A stretch of DNA of 49,383 nt from Gammaproteobacteria bacterium (GCA_020445405.1 JAGRGQ010000026.1:1-49383); one strand, 5' to 3'. Positions 17,669 to 26,371 are shown, numbered from the stretch's first letter. Notes: generated from the letters alone by a model not told the origin. Program-made: numbers and translations.

Positions 17669-18946
17669 ATGCTTGCAAGCCGCCGCCGTTTCAGAAGTGC
17701 CATCGACGTCTGGCCGGGCTACGTGGATGCGCTTTCGGCCCTGTTGATGCTGGTGATTTTTACGCTGCTGATTTTTACCCTGGCCCAGGTATTTCTGGCG
17801 GAGACTCTGTCGGATCGCGAACGGCAGCTGTCCGATCTCAATACGCGTCTGCGTGAACTCAGCTCGCTTCTGGACCTGGAGCAGGAGAAGAATGTACAGC
17901 TGGACCGGAAGGTCGCACAAATTTCCGATGAATACAGTCGGAGCCTGGAACGTCAATATGAACTTTTCGGGGAAATCGAGAAGCTGAACAAGGTGGTCGA
18001 AGCCGACAAGGAGACGATCGAACTGCAGCTGCGCACGTTGGCGTCGCTGCAGCAGGATATTTCCGCGCTGCGCGAGCTGAGGGCGCAACTGGAACAGGAG
18101 GTGGGCCGGCTGTCGACGTCGCTGGCGGGCAGCGAAGCCGAGGTGGGTCTGCTGCGGGATCGAAGCAAATCACTGCAGGCGCGTCTGGCGGATGAGGAGG
18201 AGCGGACCCTGCTGGCGCAGGCATCGCTGGAGCAGAAGGATATCCGTATCGAGGAGCTGTTTCTCGCGGTTGCAGCGGGTAAGGAGGCGCTGGAGCAGGA
18301 GAAGGCATTGTCCACCAGTGCCAGGGCTCAGGTGGATATGCTGAACCGCCAGATCGCTGCGCTGCGCGAGCAGCTCGGCGTGATCAGCCAGGCGCTGAAA
18401 CTGGCGGAAGCGAAGAGCCAGGGGCAGGAGCTGGAAATATCCAATCTGGGCAAGCGCCTGAATGTGCTGCTGGCGAAACAGGTGAACGAACTCGAGAAAT
18501 ATCGCTCCGAGTTTTTCGGCACCCTGCGCAAGGTGCTGGGGCAGAATCCCAATATCCGGGTGGTGGGGGATCGCTTTGTATTTCCCTCCGAGCTTCTGTT
18601 CGATTCCGGATCCGCGACATTGGGTCAGGAGGGTAAGCAGGAACTCGCCAAACTGGCGGTCACGTTGGAAGGCATCGCTGCGAAAATCCCGCCTGACGTG
18701 AGCTGGATTCTGCGCGTTGACGGACACACCGACCGACAGCCGATCAACACTGAGAAATTCCCGTCAAACTGGGAGCTCTCCACCGCCCGCGCGGTGTCGG
18801 TGGTGCGTTATCTCGCCTCCCAGGGCATTCCCGCAAAACGCCTGGCGGCAACCGGTTTCGGCCAGTTTCATCCGGTCGACAGAGGCGAATCCGCGGAAGC
18901 CTTTCAACGCAACCGACGGATCGAGATAAAATTGACCGATGGATAA
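17669..18946 (+). CDS. MotB/OmpA-family peptidoglycan-binding protein with long coiled coil
   Basis: 425 residues. Seen: a short basic N-terminus, one transmembrane helix about 19-43 starting with GYVDALSALLMLVIF where Asp20 occupies the place of the proton-carrying Asp of MotB/ExbD/TolR; a heptad-rich coiled coil from about 45 to 285 (many Leu/Glu/Gln/Lys); and a C-terminal OmpA domain from about 298 with FDSGSATLGQEG, RVDGHTDRQPI and NRRIEIKL. The coiled coil is much longer than in MotB, so it could span the periplasm. With the MotA-like gene upstream it forms an uncharacterised stator-like pair. Confidence 0.85.
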   Translation: MLASRRRFRSAIDVWPGYVDALSALLMLVIFTLLIFTLAQVFLAETLSDRERQLSDLNTRLRELSSLLDLEQEKNVQLDRKVAQISDEYSRSLERQYELFGEIEKLNKVVEADKETIELQLRTLASLQQDISALRELRAQLEQEVGRLSTSLAGSEAEVGLLRDRSKSLQARLADEEERTLLAQASLEQKDIRIEELFLAVAAGKEALEQEKALSTSARAQVDMLNRQIAALREQLGVISQALKLAEAKSQGQELEISNLGKRLNVLLAKQVNELEKYRSEFFGTLRKVLGQNPNIRVVGDRFVFPSELLFDSGSATLGQEGKQELAKLAVTLEGIAAKIPPDVSWILRVDGHTDRQPINTEKFPSNWELSTARAVSVVRYLASQGIPAKRLAATGFGQFHPVDRGESAEAFQRNRRIEIKLTDG

Positions 18947-19077
18947 ATTTCAATATGGAGAGGCAGCAGGCGGAGGAGTCTTTCGCACTGCCTGCTTATC
19001 CACGGCAATCTGATGCGCTCGGCCGTTTCCGCGGCACCGAAGCATTTTATGACGCTGCACTAGGGAGTGTGATCACG

Positions 19078-19368
19078 ATGAACCCGCTGTGTAAACTACT
19101 GTTGCCGGCCTTGCTGATTTTGCTCGGTGCCTGCACGCAGGAGCAACAGAACCGCATTTCACGCCTGGGCGTTACCTGGCTCGAGGGAGATTACCGCGTC
19201 ACTTACGCCGACGGCAGCCATGTCAAATCCTGGGAAGTACGGGACGGCAAGGTAACCAGCGAGCCGGACAAGGGTTACTATTTTTTCTGGGTCATTGTCG
19301 ATGGTAAGAAACGCTATGTGCAGACTCCGATCGCGCGCAGCTATATCGAGGAGATCGCGCCGCGGTGA
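19078..19368 (+). CDS. Hypothetical lipoprotein
   Basis: 96 residues, family not recognised. Seen: signal peptide MNPLCKLLLPALLILLGAC with lipobox LGAC and Cys19 as the lipidation site, then a small beta-rich domain with DYRVTYADGSHVKSWEV and KGYYFFWVIVDGKKRYVQTP. AGGGAG lies 10 bases before the ATG. It follows the MotB/OmpA-like gene by 131 bases and may be cotranscribed with that pair, which would make it a possible outer-membrane partner (inference only). The frame is open upstream to 18955, but that region has no plausible protein start. Confidence 0.7.
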   Translation: MNPLCKLLLPALLILLGACTQEQQNRISRLGVTWLEGDYRVTYADGSHVKSWEVRDGKVTSEPDKGYYFFWVIVDGKKRYVQTPIARSYIEEIAPR

Positions 19369-19540
19369 AAACTCCGTGGTTTGGCGTTGAATCGGTATGG
19401 TTCGATGTTTGGTATAGTCTTATATTTACTTTAATAACAGTATTATATGGAAGAAAATATATGTAAATTCTACTATATCGATATGGACTTGGAACAGCGC
19501 TTCACAAATAATCTCCGCATTGAAAAATCAGGGGTGAGCC

Positions 19541-19990
19541 ATGAAAAACAAAGAGAAGAAAAAGGGGAAGAACAAGAAGGCCGAAAAACAGCTTAAAAAA
19601 GGTAACGGCAAAGCAGGGAAGATAACGAAACCGGGAAAGCTGAAGGCGTCGACGAAAGCGCTGCGGCGGGAGATCCAGCGGCTGACCCAGGAGCTGCAGT
19701 CGCGGGATGATCAACTGAACGCGCTGATGAGCGGTCAGGCAAGCCTCCCGGCGAACGACGATATCGGGCTGTTGTCGCAAACGCTGCATGACTCATCCGA
19801 TGCAGGCTCCATCAGCGAGCGGAAAAAGATCTGGGAGCGGCACCAATACCTTCGTTCGTGCTATGAGAAGCACCTGGAAGCGGGGCTGGAAAAAGTCACC
19901 GCGCGACATAATGCAGACCAGGATCTGCGTCAGCGCTATGGTGACGATGCCGGTTATACCGCAGAGCAGCTGGACAGTATTCTCTCCTGA
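19541..19990 (+). CDS. Hypothetical Lys-rich protein
   Basis: 149 residues, not recognised. Seen: a very basic, low-complexity N-terminus (about 35 residues with most positions Lys/Gly/Asn), a helical segment with TKALRREIQRLTQELQSRDDQLNALM that looks like a short coiled coil, then a helical C-terminal half with KKIWERHQYLRSCYEKHLEAGLEKV. The basic tail suggests nucleic-acid contact, but this is a guess. GGGGTGAG precedes the ATG. The upstream 170 bases are strikingly AT-rich compared with the surroundings and likely hold the promoter. Convergent with the CysK-Grx gene 18 bases on. Confidence 0.6.
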   Translation: MKNKEKKKGKNKKAEKQLKKGNGKAGKITKPGKLKASTKALRREIQRLTQELQSRDDQLNALMSGQASLPANDDIGLLSQTLHDSSDAGSISERKKIWERHQYLRSCYEKHLEAGLEKVTARHNADQDLRQRYGDDAGYTAEQLDSILS

Positions 19991-20007
19991 ACCTGCATAA
20001 TGTTTTG

Positions 20008-21483
20008 CTATCTTGGCTCCAGCCACTTTGGCAACAGATCATAAGGATCGATTTTGAGGCTTGCATCAAAACCGATGCCGTTCTGTTTCATTATCTGCTG
20101 AAGTTTGCCACTGTTTAGCGCATCAAAGGTGTCAGTGCAGCCGCCGAGAAATTCCCCACCGTAGAATATCTGGGGGATGGTGATGCAGCCGGTCTGTTCC
20201 GTCAGTGCCCGCAGAATATCCCCTCCGCGGTCGTTTTCCGCGTACTCGCTGGAGTCCAGGTCAACCGATTTATACGTTACCCCCAACTTGGCAAACAGTT
20301 TACGCACCGACCAACAGAATTCGCACCACTCAAGTGCGAACATCACCACCTTATGCTCCCGGGTGACATTGTTGACAAATTCGTGTGCGGATCTGGTGGC
20401 GGGCACGTGTTCGGTTTCCGCGGCGGTCACCGGGGTTACATCAAATCGAAAACTTTCGGTGGAGCGGGAAATTTCGATCTCTTCTCCGGTCATCTGAGCG
20501 GAAATATCTTCGAACAGCGGAGTCGAAAGATAACGCTCCCCGGTGTCCGGCAGCATACACAGGACATTGCTGCCCGGAGCGGCTTCGCGGCAGACTGACA
20601 GGGCTCCTGAAAAGGTGGCACCGGACGATATACCCACAAAAATTCCCTCTTCGCGGGCCAACTGTTGCGAACAGCGGATCGCATCCGTTCCCTTGACCGC
20701 TATCAGCTCGTCAATCCACTTGGCATCCACGGTGTCACCCACCAGTTTGGGAATAAAATCGGGACTCCAGCCCTGCATTAAGTGGGGCCGAAACGCTTTA
20801 TGGCTCTCCGCCGGTGAGCCGTCCGGATTTCTTGCCTGGGGTAGTCCGCTCGCCAGCACAGCGGAGTTATCCGGTTCGCACACGATCACCCGGGTGTTTG
20901 GGCTTTTTTCCTTGAGTACGCGCGAAACACCCTTCAGCGTGCCGCCGGTGCCGAAGCCGGTGACCCAATAGTCCAGCCCAATGTCCGCGAAGGTTTCCAG
21001 TATCTCCGGCGCGGTGGTCTGTGAATGCATCGCTGCGTTGGCTTCGTTTTCAAACTGGTGGCACAGAAACCAGCCATGTTCTTCCGCCAGTTCCACGGCT
21101 TTGGCGAGCATACCCGTTCCCATCTGGTCTGCCGGTGTCAGCACCACTTTGGCGCCGAGAAAGCGCATCATTTTTCGCCTTTCGATACTGAAGTTTTCCG
21201 CCATTGTGACTACCAGCGGATACCCTTTGTGGGCGCACACCATGGCCAGTCCGATCCCGGTGTTTCCGCTGGTCGCCTCGATCACCGTCTGACCCGGTTT
21301 CAGCGCACCGGTACGTTCCGCGTCTTCAATCACACCCAGAGCCAAACGGTCCTTTATCGACCCCATGGGATTGAACGATTCCAGCTTTACGAACAGATTG
21401 ACATCTTTCGGCGCCAGCTTGTTGATACGGACAACCGGTGTTCGTCCGATTGTTTCAAGAATATTTCCAAAGGGTCGATTCAC
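20008..21483 (-). CDS. Cysteine synthase (PLP beta-family) fused to a C-terminal glutaredoxin domain
   Basis: 491 residues. Seen: N-terminal fold-type II PLP enzyme with ILETIGRTPVVRI, the PLP Lys44 in GSIKDR, substrate loop TSGNTG (71-76), phosphate loop GFGTGGT (176-182) and SSGATFSG; then from about residue 365 a linker and a glutaredoxin domain with EWCEFC (Cys387, Cys390), the cis-Pro loop TIPQIF (Pro437) and GGC. CysK alone is about 320 residues, so this is a genuine fusion. The GTG at 21483 has GGGAG 6-10 bases upstream; an ATG at 21513 is possible but would add ten residues unlike the family start. Last gene of a three-gene operon with an ATP-grasp ligase and a lipoprotein. Likely role: cysteine or persulfide formation linked to thiol exchange (inference). 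Confidence 0.88.
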   Translation of the reverse strand: MNRPFGNILETIGRTPVVRINKLAPKDVNLFVKLESFNPMGSIKDRLALGVIEDAERTGALKPGQTVIEATSGNTGIGLAMVCAHKGYPLVVTMAENFSIERRKMMRFLGAKVVLTPADQMGTGMLAKAVELAEEHGWFLCHQFENEANAAMHSQTTAPEILETFADIGLDYWVTGFGTGGTLKGVSRVLKEKSPNTRVIVCEPDNSAVLASGLPQARNPDGSPAESHKAFRPHLMQGWSPDFIPKLVGDTVDAKWIDELIAVKGTDAIRCSQQLAREEGIFVGISSGATFSGALSVCREAAPGSNVLCMLPDTGERYLSTPLFEDISAQMTGEEIEISRSTESFRFDVTPVTAAETEHVPATRSAHEFVNNVTREHKVVMFALEWCEFCWSVRKLFAKLGVTYKSVDLDSSEYAENDRGGDILRALTEQTGCITIPQIFYGGEFLGGCTDTFDALNSGKLQQIMKQNGIGFDASLKIDPYDLLPKWLEPR

Positions 21484-21557
21484 GTCTCTCTCCCAAAAGC
21501 ACAAGGGTTCCATACCCTTGAAACGCTGGTGTTGTAACTGCAGATTACCGACCGCGA

Positions 21558-22739
21558 TCAGCGCTCGATGACATGCCCGGAAAACTTGCTCATGTTGTCC
21601 AGGATAGCACCACCGCGCCTGAATCCCAGTCCGCACGCCTCCCAGATGTAGAAAACCCCGGCCTGGTAATGGTTTCCGGCAGCGTCTTTGGGTAACTCGG
21701 TAAACTCCTGATAGACGTTCTTGCAGTGCGCATAGGGGCCGTCGGTTACCGCAATCCGCTCTCCGCCGGCATTCAGGATTGCGGTGTTGGCGCCCTCCCG
21801 TCCGAACAGCTTTTTCTCCACCTGGCGTATGCCGTTCAAGGGTTGGAAATCGGTCTTCAACAGGTAGGGCGAATCGGGGTAGAGATCGTACAGAATTTTG
21901 AGCATCCCTTTGCTCTGGAAAAGCAGCGTATAGGCCGGGTTAAGAAATCGTGTCCCGCCCCGGATGGCGATCTTCTCCAGCATGCGGCACAGTTCCAGCT
22001 CCTCGCTCGCGATATCTTCCCAAGGGTAGAGTTTGAACCAGAAATCTGCCAGTTGCCGGTCTTTGTTGAAAACCCCCAGCTCCTGATCGAAGCCGGCTTC
22101 GTCCATGTAGCAGAAGTCGGTGTAGAAGCCGGCGTCGTGCGCGACGCTCTGCAGATATTTGACGGTGCGTTCGTCCTCGGCCAGATTACGCACGCTGGAG
22201 AAGAGCAGTTTCTGGCTGGCGTAAACACGGGTGAATTCCACATCTTCGCTCTCCCCGGTAACCAGGCGCCGGAAGTTTTCCTTCAGCATCTGCTGTATGT
22301 TGTTGAACTGACGGGACTCATCCATGCCGTTGGCCTTCAGTATTGCCCACTGGATGATGGATGTCTCGAACAGGCCGGTGGGGGTGTCGGCATTGAATTC
22401 GATCAGCTTGACCGGACGGCCGTCCAGCCCGCCCGCAAGATCGAACCGTCCGTACAGGTGCCAATCGTCTTTCTCCCAGCTGTCTTCGATCAGCCCCACC
22501 AGATTGGAGGGTATGCCCAATTCGTAGTAGAGCCGGTTGTCGATCGCGTACTGGCCGGCTTCGACATACATGTCGTACAGGGCATTGGCCGCGCTGTAGT
22601 AAGCATCCGCCTCGGTTTCGCGCACCCGGACCAGTTCATTACTGATGTAGTCGCTGCCATCGTCATCGGTATGCCAGGTCATGCCGACATCTTCCAGTAC
22701 CGACTTGTCCAGCGGCTCTACACGGAGAATATCGACCAT
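21558..22739 (-). CDS. Glutathionylspermidine synthase-like ATP-grasp protein (YgiC/YjfC family)
   Basis: 393 residues. Seen: the pre-ATP-grasp family hallmark KLIEFNADTPTGLFE, WHLYGRFDLAGG, an ATP-grasp-like C-terminal half with YLLKTDFQPLNGIRQVEKKLFGREGAN, and the terminal GGAILDNMSKFSGHVIE. It lacks the amidase (CHAP) domain of full Gsp, matching the stand-alone YgiC type, for which spermidine-glutathione ligation is not shown. Stop of the upstream UPF0323 gene lies 3 bases before this ATG, and the CysK-Grx gene follows after 74 bases. The substrate is unknown: a peptide/thiol plus an amine is the family expectation. Confidence 0.88.
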   Translation of the reverse strand: MVDILRVEPLDKSVLEDVGMTWHTDDDGSDYISNELVRVRETEADAYYSAANALYDMYVEAGQYAIDNRLYYELGIPSNLVGLIEDSWEKDDWHLYGRFDLAGGLDGRPVKLIEFNADTPTGLFETSIIQWAILKANGMDESRQFNNIQQMLKENFRRLVTGESEDVEFTRVYASQKLLFSSVRNLAEDERTVKYLQSVAHDAGFYTDFCYMDEAGFDQELGVFNKDRQLADFWFKLYPWEDIASEELELCRMLEKIAIRGGTRFLNPAYTLLFQSKGMLKILYDLYPDSPYLLKTDFQPLNGIRQVEKKLFGREGANTAILNAGGERIAVTDGPYAHCKNVYQEFTELPKDAAGNHYQAGVFYIWEACGLGFRRGGAILDNMSKFSGHVIER

Positions 22740-22742
22740 GCG

Positions 22743-23372
22743 TCAACCCCCGAAAGAGCCGAAAAAGCCGCGTGACGTGCCGGAACTGGATTTATTGCCG
22801 CCGAAGAAGCCGCTGCGAGGTTGGCTCCTGGCGGCTGCCTGCGTGTTCAACGGCTGGGAAATCGTGGTGGTGGGACGGCCGCCGCCATAGCGCTGCTGCG
22901 TACGCTGGAAGTTGGAATTGCCCATCAGACGGTTTGCCAGCATACCGCCGATCAGCGACCCGGCAGCTGCGGCAAGCAGCGTCTCTCCCAGAGAGAGTCC
23001 ACCGGCGTGCATGTCGGGATTCTGCGTCAGATTTGAAGTGCCGGCATCCACTTTTGCCGCCTCCTCCTCCGCAATTCTGCGCAGCTCCTCTTCCGGGAGA
23101 AAACTTTCGTTGCCTTCCAGGTCACGCAGAATGGCCCGGGTCGGTCCGGTAGTCGGGTGCTTTTCCACCACCTTGTAGGTGTCAGGCGCCGATCCCGTCT
23201 GCTCGATAACCAGAAACTGGCTTTGTTCGGACCCGGCATCCGGCAGCATACCGGATCCGTCCATTCTCTGCTGGGGCTGACCCGGGTCGCTGCAGCCGCC
23301 GAGGCTGGCAATGACGGTCAGGCCGATACTGCCCGCGATCGAGTAGGAGAGCGCTTTCTTGATATGTTTCAT
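22743..23372 (-). CDS. UPF0323-type lipoprotein
   Basis: 209 residues. Seen: N-terminus MKHIKKALSYSIAG, lipobox LGGC with the lipidated Cys, the conserved block YKVVEKHPTTGPTRAILRDL, a helical EEELRRIAEEEAAKVDAGTSNLT segment, glycine-zipper-like SLGETLLAAAAGSLIGGMLANRLMGN and a Ser/Gly-rich tail ending in GFFG repeats. This domain order matches the UPF0323 lipoproteins known from Helicobacter and Campylobacter, which also lie beside a glutathionylspermidine-synthase-like gene (from memory). ATG 23372 is chosen for its clean signal peptide; the frame is open further upstream. E. coli places an analogous lipoprotein, YgiB, before ygiC. Function unknown. Confidence 0.82.
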   Translation of the reverse strand: MKHIKKALSYSIAGSIGLTVIASLGGCSDPGQPQQRMDGSGMLPDAGSEQSQFLVIEQTGSAPDTYKVVEKHPTTGPTRAILRDLEGNESFLPEEELRRIAEEEAAKVDAGTSNLTQNPDMHAGGLSLGETLLAAAAGSLIGGMLANRLMGNSNFQRTQQRYGGGRPTTTISQPLNTQAAARSQPRSGFFGGNKSSSGTSRGFFGSFGG

Positions 23373-23481
23373 AGCGATTCGTCTGTATTTTCCAGTTGAG
23401 TGAAATCGATCACGACCCTTCCCGCCGGTTGGCCCGGCCGGAGTTGCATGGCCGTGGCGCAGCTTTGGGAATATACAGGAA

Positions 23482-24213
23482 TCAGCGCCCAAACCCGAGA
23501 ACGGCGGTCAGCCAGGGCAGCAGCAATGCACTTCCAACAGCCGAAAGCGCCATCGCCAGGCCTGCGAAAGCCCCGGCCTCCGGGCTTGCCTGAAACGCCC
23601 GGGCGGTGCCTATGCCATGGGAGGTAACGCCGATCGCGATCCCCTTGATGCTGTCGTCGGTAATGCCCAGAAGCGCAAAGATTCTGAACCCGGCGATCGC
23701 GCCGATGATGCCGGTGGATACGACCAGCACAGCCGTCAGCGAGGGCAGACCGCCGATTCGTTCCGCGATTCCCATGGCCACCGGTGCGGTTACCGATTTC
23801 GGCGCCAGCGAGAGCAGCGTTGCCGGGCTTGCACCAAGCAGCCATGCGCTGGTCACCGCGCTCACCGCGGCGACACATATCCCGGTAAACACGGAGACAA
23901 CGATCGGAATCAGAAGTGCACGCAGTCTTCCCAGCTGCTGATACAGCGGAACCGCCAGCGCAACGGTCGCAGGTCCGAGCAGAAAGTGAACGAACTGCGC
24001 ACCGTCGAAGTAGTCATCGTAGCGGGTGTCGGTTGCCAGCAGCAGCAGGATCAGCAGGCTTACTGAAATTGCGACCGGGTTGAGGAGCGGGTTGTAGCCT
24101 GATCGCCGGTACAGCGCATACGCGCTGAGATAAGCAGCCAGCGTCAGTGTAAGCCCCAGCAGCGGTGTTGCCGAGAGATAGACCCAGATTGAGGAAAATT
24201 CAAGCTTGTTCAC
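23482..24213 (-). CDS. lrgB: LrgB family protein
   Basis: 243-residue inner-membrane protein of the LrgB/CidB/YohK family, implicated elsewhere in murein hydrolase control and in pyruvate/glycolate uptake. Seen: several hydrophobic helices, and the diagnostic SLAPKSVTAPVAMGIAE stretch followed by GVTSHGIGTARAFQ near the C-terminus. GTG 24213 is the start: it overlaps the lrgA stop (GTGA), giving translational coupling, and yields the normal family length; the frame remains open upstream within lrgA. No LytSR-type two-component regulator is adjacent. Confidence 0.93.
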   Translation of the reverse strand: MNKLEFSSIWVYLSATPLLGLTLTLAAYLSAYALYRRSGYNPLLNPVAISVSLLILLLLATDTRYDDYFDGAQFVHFLLGPATVALAVPLYQQLGRLRALLIPIVVSVFTGICVAAVSAVTSAWLLGASPATLLSLAPKSVTAPVAMGIAERIGGLPSLTAVLVVSTGIIGAIAGFRIFALLGITDDSIKGIAIGVTSHGIGTARAFQASPEAGAFAGLAMALSAVGSALLLPWLTAVLGFGR

Positions 24214-24578
24214 CGGTTTTCGTTTCCTCCAGCGGTGAGATTCTGGGTCCACTTCATGACCAGCGCGGTCACCGCAAGCGTCACCAGCGTACTGAGGATC
24301 AGTGCCGCCGTGATCGGCAGCCATTCATCCTCAATCATGTCGATATGCACCAGCACGCCGACCCCTGCCGGCACAAAAAGCAGCGAGAGGTGACTGAGCA
24401 GTCCGGTGGCGGTGGATTCCAGTGGCGTACCGACCCGGCCTCTTGCCAGCAGCGTCAGAAACAGCAGCAGCATTCCAACCACCGGGCCGGGCACCGGCAG
24501 CGCCAGCAGCAGGACAATGGATTCGCCCATCAGTTGATAGCTGAGCAGTGTTGTGATGCCGATCAAAATGTCCATCAT
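24210..24578 (-). CDS. lrgA: LrgA/CidA family protein
   Basis: 122-residue membrane protein with four hydrophobic helices. Seen: the family core LALPVPGPVVGMLLLFLTLL and the segment LSLLFVPAGVGVLVHIDMI. It forms a holin-like pair with lrgB, whose start overlaps its stop by four bases. Two ATG codons in tandem (24578, 24575) are both possible starts; a G-run lies immediately upstream. Confidence 0.93.
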   Translation of the reverse strand: MMDILIGITTLLSYQLMGESIVLLLALPVPGPVVGMLLLFLTLLARGRVGTPLESTATGLLSHLSLLFVPAGVGVLVHIDMIEDEWLPITAALILSTLVTLAVTALVMKWTQNLTAGGNENR

Positions 24579-24652
24579 GCCCCCAAGGATGAAAAGTCAA
24601 TTGTTTCGGTGATATTCGGCAAGCCCGCATTATATGCCGCTCAACGAATGGT

Positions 24653-26245
24653 TCAGCGCTCGCGTATCAGTTCGAGATGGGAGTAGGGCGGTTCGGTTTG
24701 AATCCGGGTATCTTCCAAAGGCGCTCCCACTGTGAAGTGATACAGATCCTGCCAGTATTGATCGCGGAGTCCAAGAAGCCGGTGCATGACGTCGTCGAAA
24801 TAGCAGCCGATTCCGGTCCCTCTCAAGCCTTGCTCCTCCGCCTCCAGATAGAGGATCTGGCCAATGAACCCAGCTTCCCAGAACAGGCGTGGGTACATCC
24901 AGGGCCTTGCGGCAACCAGTGCGTCGAAGCGTGCGAGCATACCCAGTGAGAAGGCGCTGTCGCCGGCAATCGACTGATGGCAGCTGATGTGTTCGGCAAT
25001 CGCCCGATAATCGCCGGCGCGCAGCAGGTAGAGGGGAAGCTCGTGGTCAACCGGGAACCAGTGGAAATCGCGCTGCATGCAGGTGCGCAGGTTGAGCGGA
25101 TCGGAACCGTCGCGCACCAGGCAGTACAGCCCGGGCTGCAGATCATCCACCCGATGGATGAAAAGGATGAGATGTATATTGGTTTCCGTTCCCAGCGTTT
25201 CGAAAGGCGCGCCTGCGGCAGGCAGTGTGGCCGCGAGCATCTGCCGCAAGCCTGTCAGAGAAACATGGCTGTGTCCGGCGTCGAAAGACTGGGCGCTGCG
25301 GCGGCGGCGGACTAAAGACTCCGCACTGTGGATTGACAGTCGATGCCGGATGGATTTGCCGGTGATCAGAGGGGCGGCGGAATAACCGGGTGAAAGGGTG
25401 GCCTGAACCGCCTGCCCGATAATCGGCCAATCGACGTGCGACGGGCTCAATTGATTGGCTTGGTTGGCGAAATCGGGTGAATCCAGACCGTTCAGCCAGG
25501 CGGTCAGATCCGGGCTGTCGGTAACCGCCCCGGTCTGCACCCAGCAGAGGCAATCCGCCCGTTCCTCTTCCCACGGCTGGACGCATTCGACGAAGCCCAG
25601 CAGGGCGTCCAGACAATCGGAAGGGACTTCGGGCCTGATGTGGAAGCTCCAGCCGAACAGTGTCGCGGAAAACCTGAGCGCAGCCAGCGCGTGTCCGATA
25701 TCGTGCTGTGTATAACGAAAAGCCCGCTCACCGTACTTCCAGGCTTCGCGCCAGAAGATACTGGATAGAATGACGGCGAATCCATTCATTCCGGCCAGCC
25801 CTGCCGCTGCCCGCCGCCCCAGTCCGGATCTGACCTCCAATATGTGCAACAGCGGATTGTAATGGGCGATGCAGGCTGGAACTTCGCCGCAGTCGGAGAG
25901 CAGCAGATAACACTCGGTGGGGTGGAGGTTGCCGCTGGAGGGGTTGATTCTCAGGAACCATTCGGAATCTCCGTACTTCTTCCGCGCGGAAAGTCCCAGC
26001 GCGAGTTCCAGAAAACCGGCGATGGAGCTGGCATCGGGCGTTGCTGGTTCCCGGGACCGGGGTTCGAACAGCTGGTCGTAGCGCAGTTCAATCGGTCTGT
26101 CGAGAAGGTTTAGCGCTATCGCATCCGCGCCGGGATAAAATCTGAAAGGATTGGGTTGATTGCGCCAATCCATGAATCCGGGTCCATTGGCGTATTTGTG
26201 CGGTTGGTGCTTGGTGCGTTCGTGGTATTCGGCAATATGCTGCAT
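24653..26245 (-). CDS. Tandem SagB/ThcOx-type nitroreductase
   Basis: 530 residues with two nitroreductase-like halves: one from about 60 to 250 (RKKYGDSEWFLRINPSSGNLHPTE, GERAFRYTQHDIGHALAAL) and a second from about 310 to 510 (SLVRRRRSAQSFD, WMYPRLFWEAGFIGQILYLEAEEQGLRGTGIGCYFDD). The RINPSSGNLHPTE and GHALAAL elements match the FMN-dependent dehydrogenases of the SagB family, which oxidise azoline rings in peptide natural products (established for SagB/ThcOx). No cyclodehydratase, precursor peptide or YcaO gene is nearby, so the substrate here is unknown; many SagB-like proteins are stand-alone. Single gene, divergent from the DUF971 gene. Confidence 0.85.
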   Translation of the reverse strand: MQHIAEYHERTKHQPHKYANGPGFMDWRNQPNPFRFYPGADAIALNLLDRPIELRYDQLFEPRSREPATPDASSIAGFLELALGLSARKKYGDSEWFLRINPSSGNLHPTECYLLLSDCGEVPACIAHYNPLLHILEVRSGLGRRAAAGLAGMNGFAVILSSIFWREAWKYGERAFRYTQHDIGHALAALRFSATLFGWSFHIRPEVPSDCLDALLGFVECVQPWEEERADCLCWVQTGAVTDSPDLTAWLNGLDSPDFANQANQLSPSHVDWPIIGQAVQATLSPGYSAAPLITGKSIRHRLSIHSAESLVRRRRSAQSFDAGHSHVSLTGLRQMLAATLPAAGAPFETLGTETNIHLILFIHRVDDLQPGLYCLVRDGSDPLNLRTCMQRDFHWFPVDHELPLYLLRAGDYRAIAEHISCHQSIAGDSAFSLGMLARFDALVAARPWMYPRLFWEAGFIGQILYLEAEEQGLRGTGIGCYFDDVMHRLLGLRDQYWQDLYHFTVGAPLEDTRIQTEPPYSHLELIRER

Positions 26246-26371
26246 GGTGAATCGGCTCTGGCTCGCTCCTCTCCCGGCAGGTCAGTATAAGAGAAAGCCC
26301 ACCGGGTGACATCCGGGAGTGGGCTGTTCCATGGCGGTTGAATTCCGCAAATAATACCCCATGTCAGCGCT

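Noticed and set aside
16799-18946. Full Zorya anti-phage system
   Set aside because: Only ZorA/ZorB-like folds are present. The MotA-like protein lacks the long ZorA tail and there are no ZorC/ZorD or ZorE genes nearby.
19447-19596. 49-codon frame starting in the AT-rich spacer and overlapping the Lys-rich gene
   Set aside because: No ribosome site at its ATG, and its second half is just another frame of the AAG/GAA-rich start of the downstream gene.
24653-26245. RiPP (azoline peptide) biosynthetic cluster around the SagB-like enzyme
   Set aside because: No YcaO cyclodehydratase, precursor peptide, or export gene was found on either side.
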